Shown here piece after piece: positions 46,931 to 57,268 of a DNA stretch of 64,000 nt. Both the position numbers and the translations under genes were made by a program. The stretch lies in contig NW_017804109.1 of the NCBI RefSeq assembly GCF_001625305.1, positions 943,885 through 1,007,884 of the forward strand, read 5' to 3'. The notes under the pieces are model-generated. The model was given only the letters and a program-made list of their open reading frames with translations, was not told where the DNA came from and did no database searches. Numbering within the stretch: the stretch's first letter is position 1; each line of letters begins with the position of its first letter. The DNA is from Branchiostoma belcheri (Eukaryota; Chordata; Leptocardii; Amphioxiformes; Branchiostomatidae).

Positions 46931-47420
46931 TGATTTTGCTCAGTGCAAGACCATAATTTGGGTCGAAGCTAAGTTTGGTTGTAATACTTGAACACCATCT
47001 CTTTTGCCTAAGTCAGAAACATCATGATTGAGACAATCTTGACTCCCTAAGATTGAGGAGGACTACATTTTGTAACTGCTTCAATATGTTCTCTCTTTTT
47101 TAAAACAAAATTGGTACAAGGCTTTGAAAGACCACTTTTTTGGCACTGAACTAAGCTTGGGTTACTGGAGCAACATCTCTCCTTTCCCTAAGTCAGAAAT
47201 ATCAATGCTGGAAACAAGCTTAACTTACTAAGAGTGAGAACTGACTGCTCCATTATGTCTTCTTTTTTTTAACAAATTTCCTCAGTACAAAGCCAAGAGA
47301 CCACTTTTTTTGGCACTGAACTAAGCTTGGGTTACTCGAGCAACAATCTCTTCACCCAAGTCAGAAACATCAATGTTTGGAGACAAGCTTACCTCACCGA
47401 GAGTTAGGACTAACTAACCC
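46931..47420. repeat. Minisatellite, three units of ~170 bp
   Basis: ACTAAGCTTGGGTTACT recurs near 47149 and 47320, with GAAGCTAAGTTTGGTTG near 46967 as a weaker start. Units share CTAAGTCAGAAA, ATC(A)ATG.TTGGAGACAA and GAGACCACTTTTTTGGCACTGA. Confidence 0.85.
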
Positions 47421-47504
47421 AATAGGAGAAGCAGGGGTTACAAAGGAACATTGAGAACATTCAGCAGCCTTCCCCACTTAGACCAGAATGATTTTGATCC
47501 ACTC

Positions 47505-47600
47505 ACACTCACAGACACGGTGATGTTGAACCCCTACTCTTTTCAATAAGTGTGGTGGATTCTTTCAACATGCTCAAGGTGTGTTCATTGATTTGAAGAA
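47505..47600 (-). mobile_element. SINE body fragment
   Basis: On the minus strand it contains GAATCCACCACACTTATTG, AAAAGAGTAGGGGTTC and GTGTGAGTGGATC, the 3' body of the SINE at 31671. The head is missing. Confidence 0.7.
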
Positions 47601-47909
47601 TCAACATTGAAAAGCGAAGATCAAACGCTCAATACAATTGTTTCTACAAGTAAGACAAAGTACATGATTGTACTATAGGTGTCACCAACTTTGTGCTGTT
47701 ACAATGCATTTTGTCTAGAGTATGTTGGAACAGTATTTTTCCATACAGGGAGGGACATCATACGTGAACCAACATTGATAAATAGGAATTTGCAATTTGT
47801 CTGTTCGTCTTTATAGTGGGGATAAACTATGGTGGCTTTTACACATTCTCTGATCACTGTTGGCAGGCTTTAGTTTCTACATATTGTTTCACTTCAAGGA
47901 AGCACACTT

Positions 47910-48235
47910 ATAGCCGGCATAACACACTAGCTTCGCAGGCACGCAGAGCGGTGGCAGCTGGCTACATTACACCGATCGACTTGTTACACCCATTCCTTGA
48001 ACATCTAACTCTAGATATTGTTTAAAGCTATCTAATGATAATGGCCCTACTGTACTTGGTGACAGCAAGTTTCACTCTGCGATAGTTCTGCCTGAAAAAA
48101 TGAATTCTTTATATAACACCTCAATCCTTGGTTGATAACTCTGGTACTTGAAGGCATGGCTATTTCTTGTTCTCTTCAGGGCTGGTATCAGGTACATTGT
48201 ACTTAGTAGTTGGGACTGCCATCTCTAATTGCCAT
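47910..48235 (-). mobile_element. CR1-like LINE, 5'-truncated 3' end
   Basis: The minus strand reads KRTRNSHAFKYQSYQPRIEV, then, after a stop replacing the W of WNSL, LLSPSTVGPLSLDSFKQYLE, almost the same as the 53.6-53.8 kb copy. Then comes the 3' UTR (GTAACAAGTCGATCGGTGTA, AGCCAGCTGCCACCG) and one truncated terminal unit ending near TATAGCCGGC. The in-frame stop and truncation show it is dead. Confidence 0.85.
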
Positions 48236-48700
48236 GTCCGTCCACCTAAACCGTCATCACCTGAAAAATCTCCAGTCAAAAAGTCTTGCGGTTGTCAGGT
48301 AGATTTATGCCTTCTCCTAACTTGTAATCTTGCGTCCTAATCTCCTCTGCTCCGTAGCGACACTGCACGGATTAACACGAGGTGAGAAAACAACTCAAGA
48401 AGGACTTACAAATGGACAAATCGTCATGTTTCCCCCCCGACTATCCCTCACTCGGTCCTACCTGTCTCTGGTCATGGTCCTCTCGAGGCTTCAAGATGAC
48501 AAAGTTTGACATGGCGAGGGCTTAGAATAATCTTAAGACATCACTTCCAATCCGAGTTAAGATGGCAGACAGCCTCCAGGCTGCGCTAGACCGTGACAAG
48601 AACTTTAAGAGCCGCTACCGTTTCTGACGGCCATTTGTTGTGGCACAAGGCAGGTCAGGAAACGTCCCTTAGCTGCTATTAACAGCCGACATTCCGACCA
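48236..48700. other. Gene-free stretch, nothing recognised
   Basis: Mixed composition, no exon or repeat partner. Confidence 0.4.
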
Positions 48701-49060
48701 TCAGAGAGAGGAAGGTGGTGCTTTCCACAGACAGACAGGTGCTGCTAGTGATGTGGTGGAAAGGTGCTAGTATTTAGGCCTAGGAAAAAAAATGTTGTGT
48801 TTCATGTTTCCCGACCGACCCTAGAAGTAACTGTATTGTATAAGTTGGATCACTGGAAATCGCCAAAGTCTAATAAAAGAAGAAAGAAAATCCCTACCTA
48901 CCGACACTGATTTTTTTAGGACTGAAACAGGAAAGAGAAGGTGGTGCTTTCCTCAGACAGACAGGTGCTGCTAGTGATGTGGTGGAATGCTGCCGGTATT
49001 TAGGCCTAAGAAAAAAATGCTGTGTTTCCTGTTTTCCCTAGAAAAAAAACTGCCAACCCT
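48701..49060. repeat. Two-unit duplication, ~222 bp period
   Basis: GGTGGTGCTTTCC, CAGACAGACAGGTGCTGCTA, GTGATGTGGTGGAA and GTATTTAGGCCTA recur near 48714 and 48937. The second half of each unit matches the inverted copy at 94-166. Confidence 0.9.
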
Positions 49061-49780
49061 AGGCGCAAAACAAATGCATTTCTGACTTTTGGGTAATGGT
49101 ACATGTATTTCTGTACCTAACCTTAACTGGTCCATGTTCATTTTGTACTGGCCAATACATGTAGGTGTACATGTATATGGATTTTTATTTGCTGCATTGT
49201 TTATTTGATTTGATTTGTTGGTGGTTGGATTTTCTTGGATACTATAACATTTCCAGGTGGTCGGATTCAAGTTTTCCTTCCAGCCATTAAGCCATGAGTT
49301 TATCTGGACCCGTTGCTCCATTTACAAAGACACACAGGGGCAAACCTTTCCCACAAAGGTTTAAACAGACTGACAGGACAAGGACTGAAGTGATGCGGGC
49401 TGAGCGGGGATCAGCGGCCAATTCTGCCGATAATTGGCTGTGCCTTCTCCGACGCTCTGAGCATACTGGCCAAGATCATGGCCGGGAAAGCCAGCTCAGG
49501 TCCTGGCTAGATATTTCAGTTTGATCCAGTTTTGTGGGGACTGCAGCGAGACTACTTAAACTCAAAGAGCATTAGTGAGCATGGTGACAAATCTGTTCTT
49601 TCCTAAAACTAGAGTAGAATGGAATTTGAAGTCATTGAATAGTGTTTCAAACTTTTCCACTGAATAAGAATTTCATAGTCAGATGATTCAACTAGTGTTA
49701 TTCTAACACTCTTCATCAGTGAAAAAGTACATGTAAAGCCATAAACACACGTCTGCACACAGTGAAGTACACAAAGTCAA
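49061..49780. other. Gene-free stretch, nothing firm
   Basis: Short frames lack domains. 49380-49500 is CpG-richer (CGGCCAATTCTGCCGATAAT). No repeat recognised. Confidence 0.4.
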
Positions 49781-50400
49781 GAGGGCGACCACAGTGTCCT
49801 TCCCCGGTGCATTACGACAGAGGTCCTGCCCCTCCCCCTTACTTCCCCTTTCACGCTGCGCAGTCCGCCGCTCAAAGCTCCTAATCCGATTTGTTCAACG
49901 GCGGTTTTACCCGTGCGCACCCGGCGGGACCCCCTACCCTCCCCGTATCCATCTTCCACGCTCCGTAATGTGTGGCCCGTCGATTCGCCGGGCACCCTGA
50001 CCCCGCAAAGATTATCCCCCCCACTCCCTGCCACCGAACTACGCTCCTATCACGGCAAGTCGCGCAACTCTGACCCGAACTCAGATCCCGAGTTATTATT
50101 TCTGATTCGGCAGTTCATTAAACGCCAGTCACTTTGTCCCGGGGAGTATTGTGGGCCAGGGAGTCAAGATAATCTGGACACCTAATTATAACAACAGGTT
50201 TCGGGGACGGGAGGGGCTATATTAGCTGCCAGCCGTGACGGGTAGGCATGGCAGGTGACCTGACGACTTTGCAGTCGTAATAAAGAATTTCTGGGCTCCG
50301 GTTTTATGAGGCCAACACTTTTTGGCTTGAGCTTTATTGATTGCGAGAACCCCAGGTGCGGCGAAGGTGGGGAATTGCACGCACCTGTAGCGCCGGAATT
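49781..50400. promoter_or_regulatory. Candidate cis-regulatory island with E-boxes and ATTA/TTTAT sites
   Basis: Repeat-free, CpG-containing. Motifs include GAACTACGCTCC, CACCTAATTATAACAACAGG, GGCAGGTGACCTGACG, CAGTCGTAATAAAGAAT, TCCGGTTTTATGAGGCC, CTTTATTGATTGCGAG (Hox/Pbx-like), CCCAGGTGCGG and GCACCTGTAG. Frames on both strands at 49777-50034 and 49913-50185 lack domains. Among the islands this has the densest recognisable motif mix. Confidence 0.38.
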
Positions 50401-50589
50401 ATTATAAGGACGGCATTGTTTTTACCTTAGTCTGACAATCACTCCTGACAGCCTAACTTAGTTTGTTCTTGTAAGTCAGATTAAAAGTGCTACTTTGATA
50501 CAAATGAGATGACTTGGCAAGAACTTTATGCTTTGTCTGGTGTTGCTTTGTTTGTAGATGTGATTGTTGATTGGTTGTTTAACTAGATT

Positions 50590-50905
50590 GTAAACTGGTT
50601 GGTTAGTTCATTGGTTGGTTGGTTGGTTGGTTAATTAGTCTTCTGGTTGGCCAGTTGGTTGATTGCTTGGTTTACTAGTAAGTTAGTTGGTTGGTTGGTT
50701 GGTTGGTTTGTTTGTTGGTTAGTTGGTTGGTTGGCTGATTTATTGGTTGACTGGTTAGTTTTTTCACTGGTTGGTTTACTAGTTGGTTGGTTAGCTAATT
50801 GGTTGGTTGGTTAGTTAGTTGGTTGGTTAGTTGGTTGATTGATTGATTTACTAGTTGGTTAGTTGATTGATTGGTTAGTTAATTTGTTGGTTTACGGGCT
50901 GGTAG
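50590..50905. repeat. Degenerate (GGTT)n array
   Basis: About 300 bp dominated by TTGGTTGGTTGG with variants GATT, AGTT and TACT. Strong G/T bias on the plus strand. A purer array of the same word lies at 52003-52092. Confidence 0.95.
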
Positions 50906-51016
50906 TGGTATCTCCCTTTTGCCTAACCCAGTAAGGAACAGTCTCCAAGCAGACGTTCAGAACAGACTCCAAGGGAAACACATATTCTGACTGGCCAGGT
51001 CCCTGACACACTGTTG

Positions 51017-51197
51017 TATCCAGAACTGTGCTTTATCCAAAAGCATGCTCAAGCACAGTTCTGGATAGTCCACGCATATCCAGAATCACGCCTGGGGCAA
51101 ATCTACATTCTTGGATACACAGAGAGTATCCAGAACCGTGCCTGATCCTTACCCTAACCCATTCAGGCATAGAACTAGATAGGCACGGTTCTGGATA
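51017..51197. repeat. Hairpin pair with CCAGAACYGTGC arms
   Basis: 51017-51067 is an inverted repeat with perfect 17-nt arms (TATCCAGAACTGTGCTT and complement). 51127-51197 is a second with perfect 17-nt arms (TATCCAGAACCGTGCCT and complement) and a loop holding TACCCTAACCC. A degraded half (TATCCAGAATCACGCCT) starts at 51077. The same units form an array at 59137-59470. Confidence 0.9.
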
Positions 51198-51607
51198 CAA
51201 TACACATGTAGCATAGGTGCATGTTGAACCTGTGAAGCCAGACAAAACATTACAATCTTCCATTCCAACATCTGCTTGGAGAAGAATGCCTAATATAAAT
51301 TTGGCGCCAAAATGCTGCCACAGTTTTAAGCCAACTTAATTTCTCTCATTGAAAATGTAGCTAATTATCCTTAGTTAGAGTGAAATTTTCTCAACTGCCA
51401 AAAAATCTGTCGGCAGTACATGTACTTTGAATAATTGTTTCCTAAGCAAAGATAAATCACTTCCTGACATATTTAATTTAGTTTCACAGCTTATCAGCAA
51501 CTTGCATCTGATAAACTTACTACCTGGAGTGCCAAACACCAGGAGAATTCTCTGTGTAAAAGAATGGGGCTGGCTTAAAACGTGCCTTGCTTTCGTAGTA
51601 CATTATA
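51198..51607. other. Gene-free stretch
   Basis: A 78-codon plus-strand frame (51427-51663) runs into the Helitron-like copy and has no domain. No repeat recognised in the rest. Confidence 0.4.
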
Positions 51608-51854
51608 GAAGGAAAACATATTGTTTTTGCTCAGTTTCGTCCTCTTCTTCTCCAAACAAATAAGGTCAATGGCCTGAACCAGACGTCTGTCACCATGGTA
51701 ACTGGTGTTGGGTTACATCATGTTGCAATTTTATAGCAGGAGAGATTTAGACTGTTGTCACCATATATATGAATGTGTTTGAGCAATTAACAGAGCAGAC
51801 CACATGCAAAGGTAAACATTATGCATTTGCCAAGTGCAAATGTTATCTTTCTAG
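51608..51854 (+). mobile_element. Helitron-like non-autonomous element, copy 2
   Basis: From GAAGGAAAACATATTGTTTT to CTAG (51851-51854) followed by T. The 3' part has AAGGTAAACATTATGCATTT, then a loop, then GTGCAAATG, pairing as in the other copies but with a few base changes in the loop region. Body order is the same as copy 1. Beyond the left end the sequence is unlike any other copy, so the 5' boundary is near 51608. Confidence 0.55.
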
Positions 51855-52002
51855 TTTCATTTTATTTCACCACAACAAGGACAGCCTTGCCTTCCTTTCC
51901 TTTCCTTTGAGTTCTTTGTTGCGTTCGCTGCAACAACTTTGATGACTTTTGATGTCAGAGCATGCCTGCTGTCAACTGACTCAGACTTGGTCTTTTGGTC
52001 TT

Positions 52003-52092
52003 TTGGTTGGTTGGTTGGCTGGTTGGCTGGTTGGTTGGTTGGTTGGTTGGTTGGTTGGTTGGTTGGTTGGTTGGTTGGTTGGTTGGTTGGTA
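52003..52092. repeat. Pure (GGTT)n microsatellite
   Basis: About 20 GGTT units with two GGCT interruptions at the left. The frames reading GWLVGWLV on plus and NQPTNQPT on minus are this repeat. Confidence 0.98.
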
Positions 52093-52687
52093 CCCCATAC
52101 ATGACTCTTGAGCTGTTATCCACCCAAAACTCCTGCCATGAACTTTGCTCCCCCTCCCCCATAACCTTAAAACAAAGTACCCCTTGTCCCTCCTTAATTC
52201 CCCACCTGACAGCTTAATTGTGTGATTTGTCTACCTGTCCATTGTCAGGTGCCACACCTGCTGTTAACCTTTTCCCTGCTGCCTAAACCCATAACCAATG
52301 GCAACAGAAATTTTGGTGTCAAATGACTACCTTAGTAGGCTGAACTTTAGTTAAGTCTCTATATATGGAGTAAAATTTTCAGTTTTGGTCATATGTGATA
52401 ACTTGTACTCAATAATAATTGCATGTGCACGTGGAGGTATATTTGAACAATACGTAGTTTATTAGTTTCATCAAGAAGGTTAATATGTTTGCAGTGCCGT
52501 TTGTTGGTTGAGGTAGCATGTCGGTAAAACATACTGCGCCCATGGAAAACCTGGATTTTTCAGTTTTTGTTGGGTGTTTGGTCAACGTCAGCATCAGAAT
52601 TTTGCCGGTTGCAGACGATATCTTTTACAACACAACATTTGAAAACTATAGAATGAAATGTCTTAAATACAAGAATACAACCTTGAG
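52093..52687. other. Gene-free stretch, nothing recognised
   Basis: No repeat partner or exon found. A 61-codon minus-strand frame has no features. Confidence 0.4.
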
Positions 52688-52955
52688 CTAGAAAGGTAAC
52701 ATTTGCAAAGCAAATGCATAATGCTTACCTTCACATGTGGTCTGCTCTTTTAATTCTTACTCAAATACATTGATTTCATATATATGGTCAGACAGGAGTC
52801 TAAATCCCTCCTGCTATAAAATTGCAACATTATGTAACCCAACACCAGTTACCATGGTGAGAGACGTCAACAAGTCAGGTCATTGGCCTGGTCAGAGGTC
52901 AGTGTTTGGAATGGAAGAAGAGGAAACGTAGCAAAAACAATATGTTTTCCTTCGG
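52688..52955 (-). mobile_element. Helitron-like non-autonomous element, copy 3
   Basis: Minus orientation: CTAG complement at 52688-52691, then the hairpin (GGTAACATTTGCAAAGCAAATGC on plus, cut here at positions 52694-52716), then the shared body up to ACAATATGTTTTCC near 52950. Here the base outside CTAG is C rather than T. It lies back to back with a LINE-like coding fragment on the plus strand. Confidence 0.55.
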
Positions 52956-53310
52956 TAAACATAACAAGAAGTTCTACCGAAGTGCTATGCACAATATATA
53001 CAACGCTCGAAATGAATTGATTATTCAAACTTCTACAATTTATCCCAGTTTCTCTAAACTTACAGACCAAGAAAAAACTATTCTTCTTTTAACTTCCCAA
53101 AACCCACAAATTTTGGGAAAGGTGGGACATTACGTCTTCCATGGTTTACAGAAGAGAAGTCAAATCCTTCAGACATAGTTTTAGACTTAGTTATAGTTCT
53201 AGACAGCTACCTTTATCATGTAGACTTTAGTTATTTTATACTCTGTTTCATTGTTCTTTTATGTTTTGTAATTTGCAATTAGCCTCCGGGCAAGAATTTG
53301 CAATAAACTT
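52956..53310 (+). pseudogene. LINE 3' end with reverse-transcriptase C-terminal remnant
   Basis: A plus-strand frame to the stop at 53176 includes YNARNELIIQ, then YPSFSKLTDQEKTILLLTSQ and a GKVGHYVFHGLQKR tail. The R-x-x-L ... F-x-x-L-x-x-x-E-K-x-x-x-L-L pattern followed by a GK...F..R helix resembles the C-terminus of LINE reverse-transcriptase ORFs. A 3' UTR follows with AATAAA at 53302-53307. 5'-truncated; the clade is not certain and the family call is inference. Confidence 0.45.
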
Positions 53311-53589
53311 TTCAATATATTACGTTTTGCGTAGGCACGGTACGTTCTGCTGACGTTCCAGTTGTAGTTTGTTTGTTGACACTTCCCCCTAGACTTGCAC
53401 TTCCTTGTCATGTGACCCTGACATGTGTTCACAAGGAGACTTGAGAAGTGGTACAAGATTGCTAAGACTGCCTGGTATGTGACCCTTGACATAACACATG
53501 GCCTTGGCCACCCCTGTACTGCTAATAGTAGAACCATGTTGACTATACATGTAGGGTCTAAAAAAATCACCAAAATTGACATGAAAGTG

Positions 53590-54130
53590 ACTATTAAACT
53601 GGTGGACGTACCAACTACTACCAGCCCAGAAAAGAACAAGAAACAGTCATGCCTTCAAATATCAGAGTTATCAACCAAGGACTGAGGTGTTCAAAAACTA
53701 ATTCTTTCCTATTATAAACACTATCGCAGAGTGGAACTCACTGTCACCAAGTACAGTAGGGGCATTATCATTAGATAGCTTTAAACAATGTCTAGAGTTA
53801 GATGTTTAAGGGTTAGGTGTAACAAGTTGTTCAGTGTAATGTAGCCAGCTGCCACCGTGCTGTGTGCCTGCAAAGCTGGTGTGTTACACCAAAGGGCGGT
53901 TATACCGGCTATACAGATACAGAAGCTAGTATGTTACACCAAAGGGCGGTTATACCGGCTATACAGATACAGAAGCTGGTATGTTACACCAAAGGGCGGT
54001 TATACTGGCTATACAGATACAGAAGCTGGTGTGTTACGCCGAAGGGCGGTTATACCGGCTATACAGATACAGAAACTGGTGTGTTACGCCAAAGGGCGGT
54101 TATAGTTTATACTGGCTATACAGATACAGA
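53590..54130 (+). mobile_element. CR1-like LINE 3' end with five exact 50-bp terminal units
   Basis: The coding remnant includes LLPAQKRTRNSHAFKYQSYQ, PRTEVFKN, a stop, then IAEWNSLSPSTVGALSLDSF and KQCLELDV before a TAA near 53809. This is the CR1-group C-terminus. The 3' UTR (GTGTAACAAGTTGTTCAGTG, CAGCTGCCACCG) leads to a terminal unit of exactly 50 bp starting at 53881, 53931, 53981, 54031 and 54081, each with GTTAC(A/G)CC, AAGGGCGGTTATA and CTATACAGATACAGA. The last unit has a small internal duplication. The in-frame stop and truncation mark a dead copy. Confidence 0.88.
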
Positions 54131-54439
54131 AATGCTACCAATTTGAATCACGTTTTAGTCTACCAAAAACTAACCTCAACATAACAAGGACAGGTTGTCA
54201 GTTGCCTGTATTTCATGGCTATTAAAATGTCAAAGTCAAGAATTGTAACAGGTACAATGTATGGCAAGCGCTTCAGAGTTATTACATATCTAGCTGATCT
54301 ACTCTAACGTCTACAGTATTTCTTATAACTTAAACTGTATGTATTGAGACTAACACTATACTCTTTTGTATAAAGTACCTTTAGGTGTAACATTATACCA
54401 GTTATATACATTGTCATTAGTAAGTCTGGACTGTTACAT

Positions 54440-54620
54440 TTGAGCCACTCACACCGGGAAGGACCCCTACTCTTTTTGATAAGTGTGGTGGGTTCTTTAA
54501 CGTGCGTGGGGTGTGGCTGTCCCAACCACAGGACCTCCATTTAACCTTCTATCCAAGGGACATCGATAGCCAAAGCTAGGTACTCATTTCACCTGAATGA
54601 AGTGAGGAAAGTTGTGTAAA
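54440..54620 (-). mobile_element. SINE body fragment
   Basis: On the minus strand: CTTCATTCAGGTGAAATGAG, TACCTAGCTTTGGCTATCGA, GGAGGTCCTGTGGTTGGGAC, CACCACACTTATC, AAAAAGAGTAGGGGTCCTTC and CGGTGTGAGTGGCTC. This is the body of the family at 31671 without the tRNA head. AGGTACAATGTATGGCAAG near 54250 is a scrap of the LINE-like tail seen at 32.2 kb. Confidence 0.8.
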
Positions 54621-55024
54621 ACGCCTTCCCTTTTCCCTGTTTGTGCATATAATCTATCAATGAACATGTCTGTATAACTTTAGGTCAATACGTTTTTGTC
54701 CTGCCCTTAAGGGTGGCCCTATAAACATGCCCTGGTAGGTGGGAGTAGAATAAACAACAGGTGTTGACATTGGCGTGCACAAAGAAAGGTCACAGGTACA
54801 CAAAAGGAAGGTCAAATGAACCATTGTCTAGACAAGGATTTGTATAGACTTAAGAGTCATTAGTTAGATACTTAATGGTTTTCTAGTCTTACCTAATATT
54901 TGGTATAAATGAGATTTTGTTATGAAGCCTTAAGTTGATATTGAAAGTATAGTTGATGTATAATGTTATAATATAGTTTGCCACTTAAACCGTGGTGTGG
55001 AATTGTAGCTTTCTTGTCTGCTCC
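54621..55024. other. Gene-free stretch, nothing recognised
   Basis: Single-copy-looking AT-rich DNA. No exon found on either strand, including the sought last exon of the minus-strand thiamine triphosphatase gene. Confidence 0.4.
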
Positions 55025-55095
55025 TTTCTCTCTCTCTCTCTCTATCTATCTTATCTCTCTCTCTCTCTCACACACACACAGACAGACACACAGAC
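55025..55095. repeat. Compound microsatellite (TC)n / (AC)n
   Basis: CTCTCTCTCTC blocks separated by TATCTATCTTATC, then CACACACACA and CAGACAGACA. A pure G10-type run lies separately near 55570-55580. Confidence 0.95.
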
Positions 55096-56465
55096 AGACA
55101 TAAAGACGAACCAACATAACTAAGCCTCAATTCCTAGCTTGCATGTGTGGAAGGTATCATTTAGAGTATCTGACACATATGGCAATGCCACCTCTCCCTC
55201 TAGGTTTCAATAACCAAAACAAAGATAGTATAGTTTACATTGACCTCAATATGTGTGCTCTTGTAGACACTTGCCTCAGAGACTGATCGAAAATATACAC
55301 AGTTGACATACCCCAACTGTTCCAAGTAAGATTTGAATGTCTGTCTTTGGCTGAAAGGCCCTGTCTGTGAAATATGCCAAAATTTTGACACTATATTACA
55401 TTTCAGTTATAACTAAAAGTTATTAGACAATGGGCTTGAATATCTTTCAAAATGTTTTTTACATTGAAAGATATGATAACATTGTATAGTATGGGGTGTC
55501 AAAGTTGTTAGTGTCAGTTTCCACACACTGACACAGAGCAATCAGAAAGAAATAGGTCAAACTTAAGTGGGGGGGGGGGGTAACTAGCTATCAAAATATT
55601 GGGCATTGGACAGATAAGACAATTTTTATTGTATCGTACTGTTCGAAAGGCAAAATGTAGTCAGGAAACTGAGGACATTTTCTTAAGAACTTCTAGTTCT
55701 TTCACCAGTTAAGGCAACCCTCCATTCAACTACTACAGTGAAAAATTAAAGTCAACACAATGTAATAAACAAATAACAGTGCTGTATCACTTTGCAATAA
55801 TAGTACATGTACCAGTCTGTCAATTCTAAGATTTACTTAATTTTGCTTGAATTCGTCCTCAAAATTTGCATGTGTGAGACTGCATTAGCCTAACCCTCTG
55901 CAAATGTATAGCTGCACGTTGTCCTATATTTCTGTGGAGAGCCCAGTGCTTACAATATATCACTCTACACTGCACAGCAAGCTTTGCTGTCCATGTACCA
56001 CAAATAGTACAGGAAATGAGATCTCCAAGTCCGCAGAAAGAAATGGTAAAAAAAGGCTTCTGGAACCAATGAAACTGTAACTCAGGTTCTATGTGCCTCT
56101 GTAAATCAGGCCAGACATCCAGACTACCTGTTGATAATACATTAAGTAAAAATCAAAACTTTATGTTTAAAAGTTAAAGTTGTAATTAATGTACCAAATA
56201 TTTAAGGGGAACTGTGACAATATTAAATTTACAGTTGAATGATGTCAGAAGAATTAAAGACCACTTTCTCTATCATTTTGTAGTGCATAAAAAGTTATAA
56301 AATTTTCCATAATAAAATCATATAATTGACTTAAAATACAACTAGCTTTGCTCAAGGAAAAAAAAGAAACACAGAATGGTATGAAAGGAATCTTTTCCTA
56401 GCAAAATTGTTTTCCTTGTCCTCAGTCAAGGTCATTGACACTACTTAAGTGCACGCCCTTAGTAA
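55096..56465. other. Gene-free stretch, part of or downstream of the THTPA intron
   Basis: Searched for a minus-strand exon with the K-x-x-x-Y-(I/L) motif expected of the last coding exon of THTPA; none recognised. A 63-codon minus-strand frame near 55200-55391 does not match. AT-rich, no repeat partner. Confidence 0.4.
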
Positions 56466-56995
56466 ACTTAAGAGGGTGTTCATGACAAGTGTCAAATTAC
56501 CCCTTCACTTCAGAGACTTGCCTAGTATCTGAAGTGTTTTCTTTTTCTTTCACAGCTAGATGTCACAGAAAGACTTTCTGGAAAAGAGAACACTGGAGTC
56601 TGGAAAAGTAGGAACATTCGTTACGACATGTACTCCCTTAATTAACTTAAGAGGGTGTTCATAAGTATCAAATTACCCCTTCAGAGACCCGCCTAGTATT
56701 TGAAGTGTTTCTCTCTTGTTTTCAAAGCCAGCTTTTGCATTTCGCAGACAAGACTTTCTGGAAAAGAGAACTGGAGTCTGGAAAAGTAGAGACATTCATT
56801 ACAACATGTACGCCTTTAGTAAACTTAAGAGGGTGTTCATGACAAGTATCAAATTACCCCTTTAGAGACCCGCCTAGCTTCTGAAGTGTTTCTCTCTTGT
56901 TTTCAAAGCCAGCTTTCGCATTTCGCAGACAAGACTTTCTGGAAAAGAGAGTTGAAGTCTGGAAAAGTAGGAACATTCGTGAAACATGTGTTAGT
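56466..56995. repeat. Minisatellite in THTPA intron 1, three units of ~177 bp
   Basis: CTTAAGAGGGTGTTCAT recurs at about 56466, 56647 and 56824. Each unit has TCAAATTACCCCTT, GAAGTGTTT, GACTTTCTGGAAAAGAGA and GTCTGGAAAAGTAG. It begins about 270 bp inside the intron from the exon 1 donor on the minus strand. Unit length and intronic position fit the amphioxus intron minisatellites. Confidence 0.92.
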
Positions 56996-57268
56996 CCTTA
57001 TCTGTTGCGTTGCACGCCGTGATGACTCCAGGCGCGCGGCTTCTGATGATGACACATGATGGATGATTTGTTGTGCCGCTCCATCCAACATGGCGACTGC
57101 AGACGACATTTTTACTGTCCCCGCTATATCCTCCCCGCTTTTTATAACGTCGGGGATTTCTAGCGTCGCGACAACTAGCATACTCGCTGAAAAATGGGAA
57201 TTTCTGGTTATTCTGAGGGAAATTTGGGGTAAGGGATGCTTGGGGAGAGAAATAAAGTTCAAAAATAC

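Noticed and set aside
51857-52217. NQPTNQPT and GWLVGWLV frames
   Set aside because: Translation of the GGTT microsatellite on the two strands.
53425-53685. 86-codon plus-strand frame overlapping the CR1-like copy
   Set aside because: From about 53590 the real LINE remnant is in another frame; this frame is a shadow.
53857-54184. Repeat protein with GYTGYTDTE units
   Set aside because: Three overlapping frames through the 50-bp LINE tail tandem; not a gene.
56991-57266. Continuation of the THTPA frame to 56991 (317 codons) as protein
   Set aside because: A good splice donor at 57268 sits at the conserved intron position, and the peptide beyond it has no CYTH similarity.
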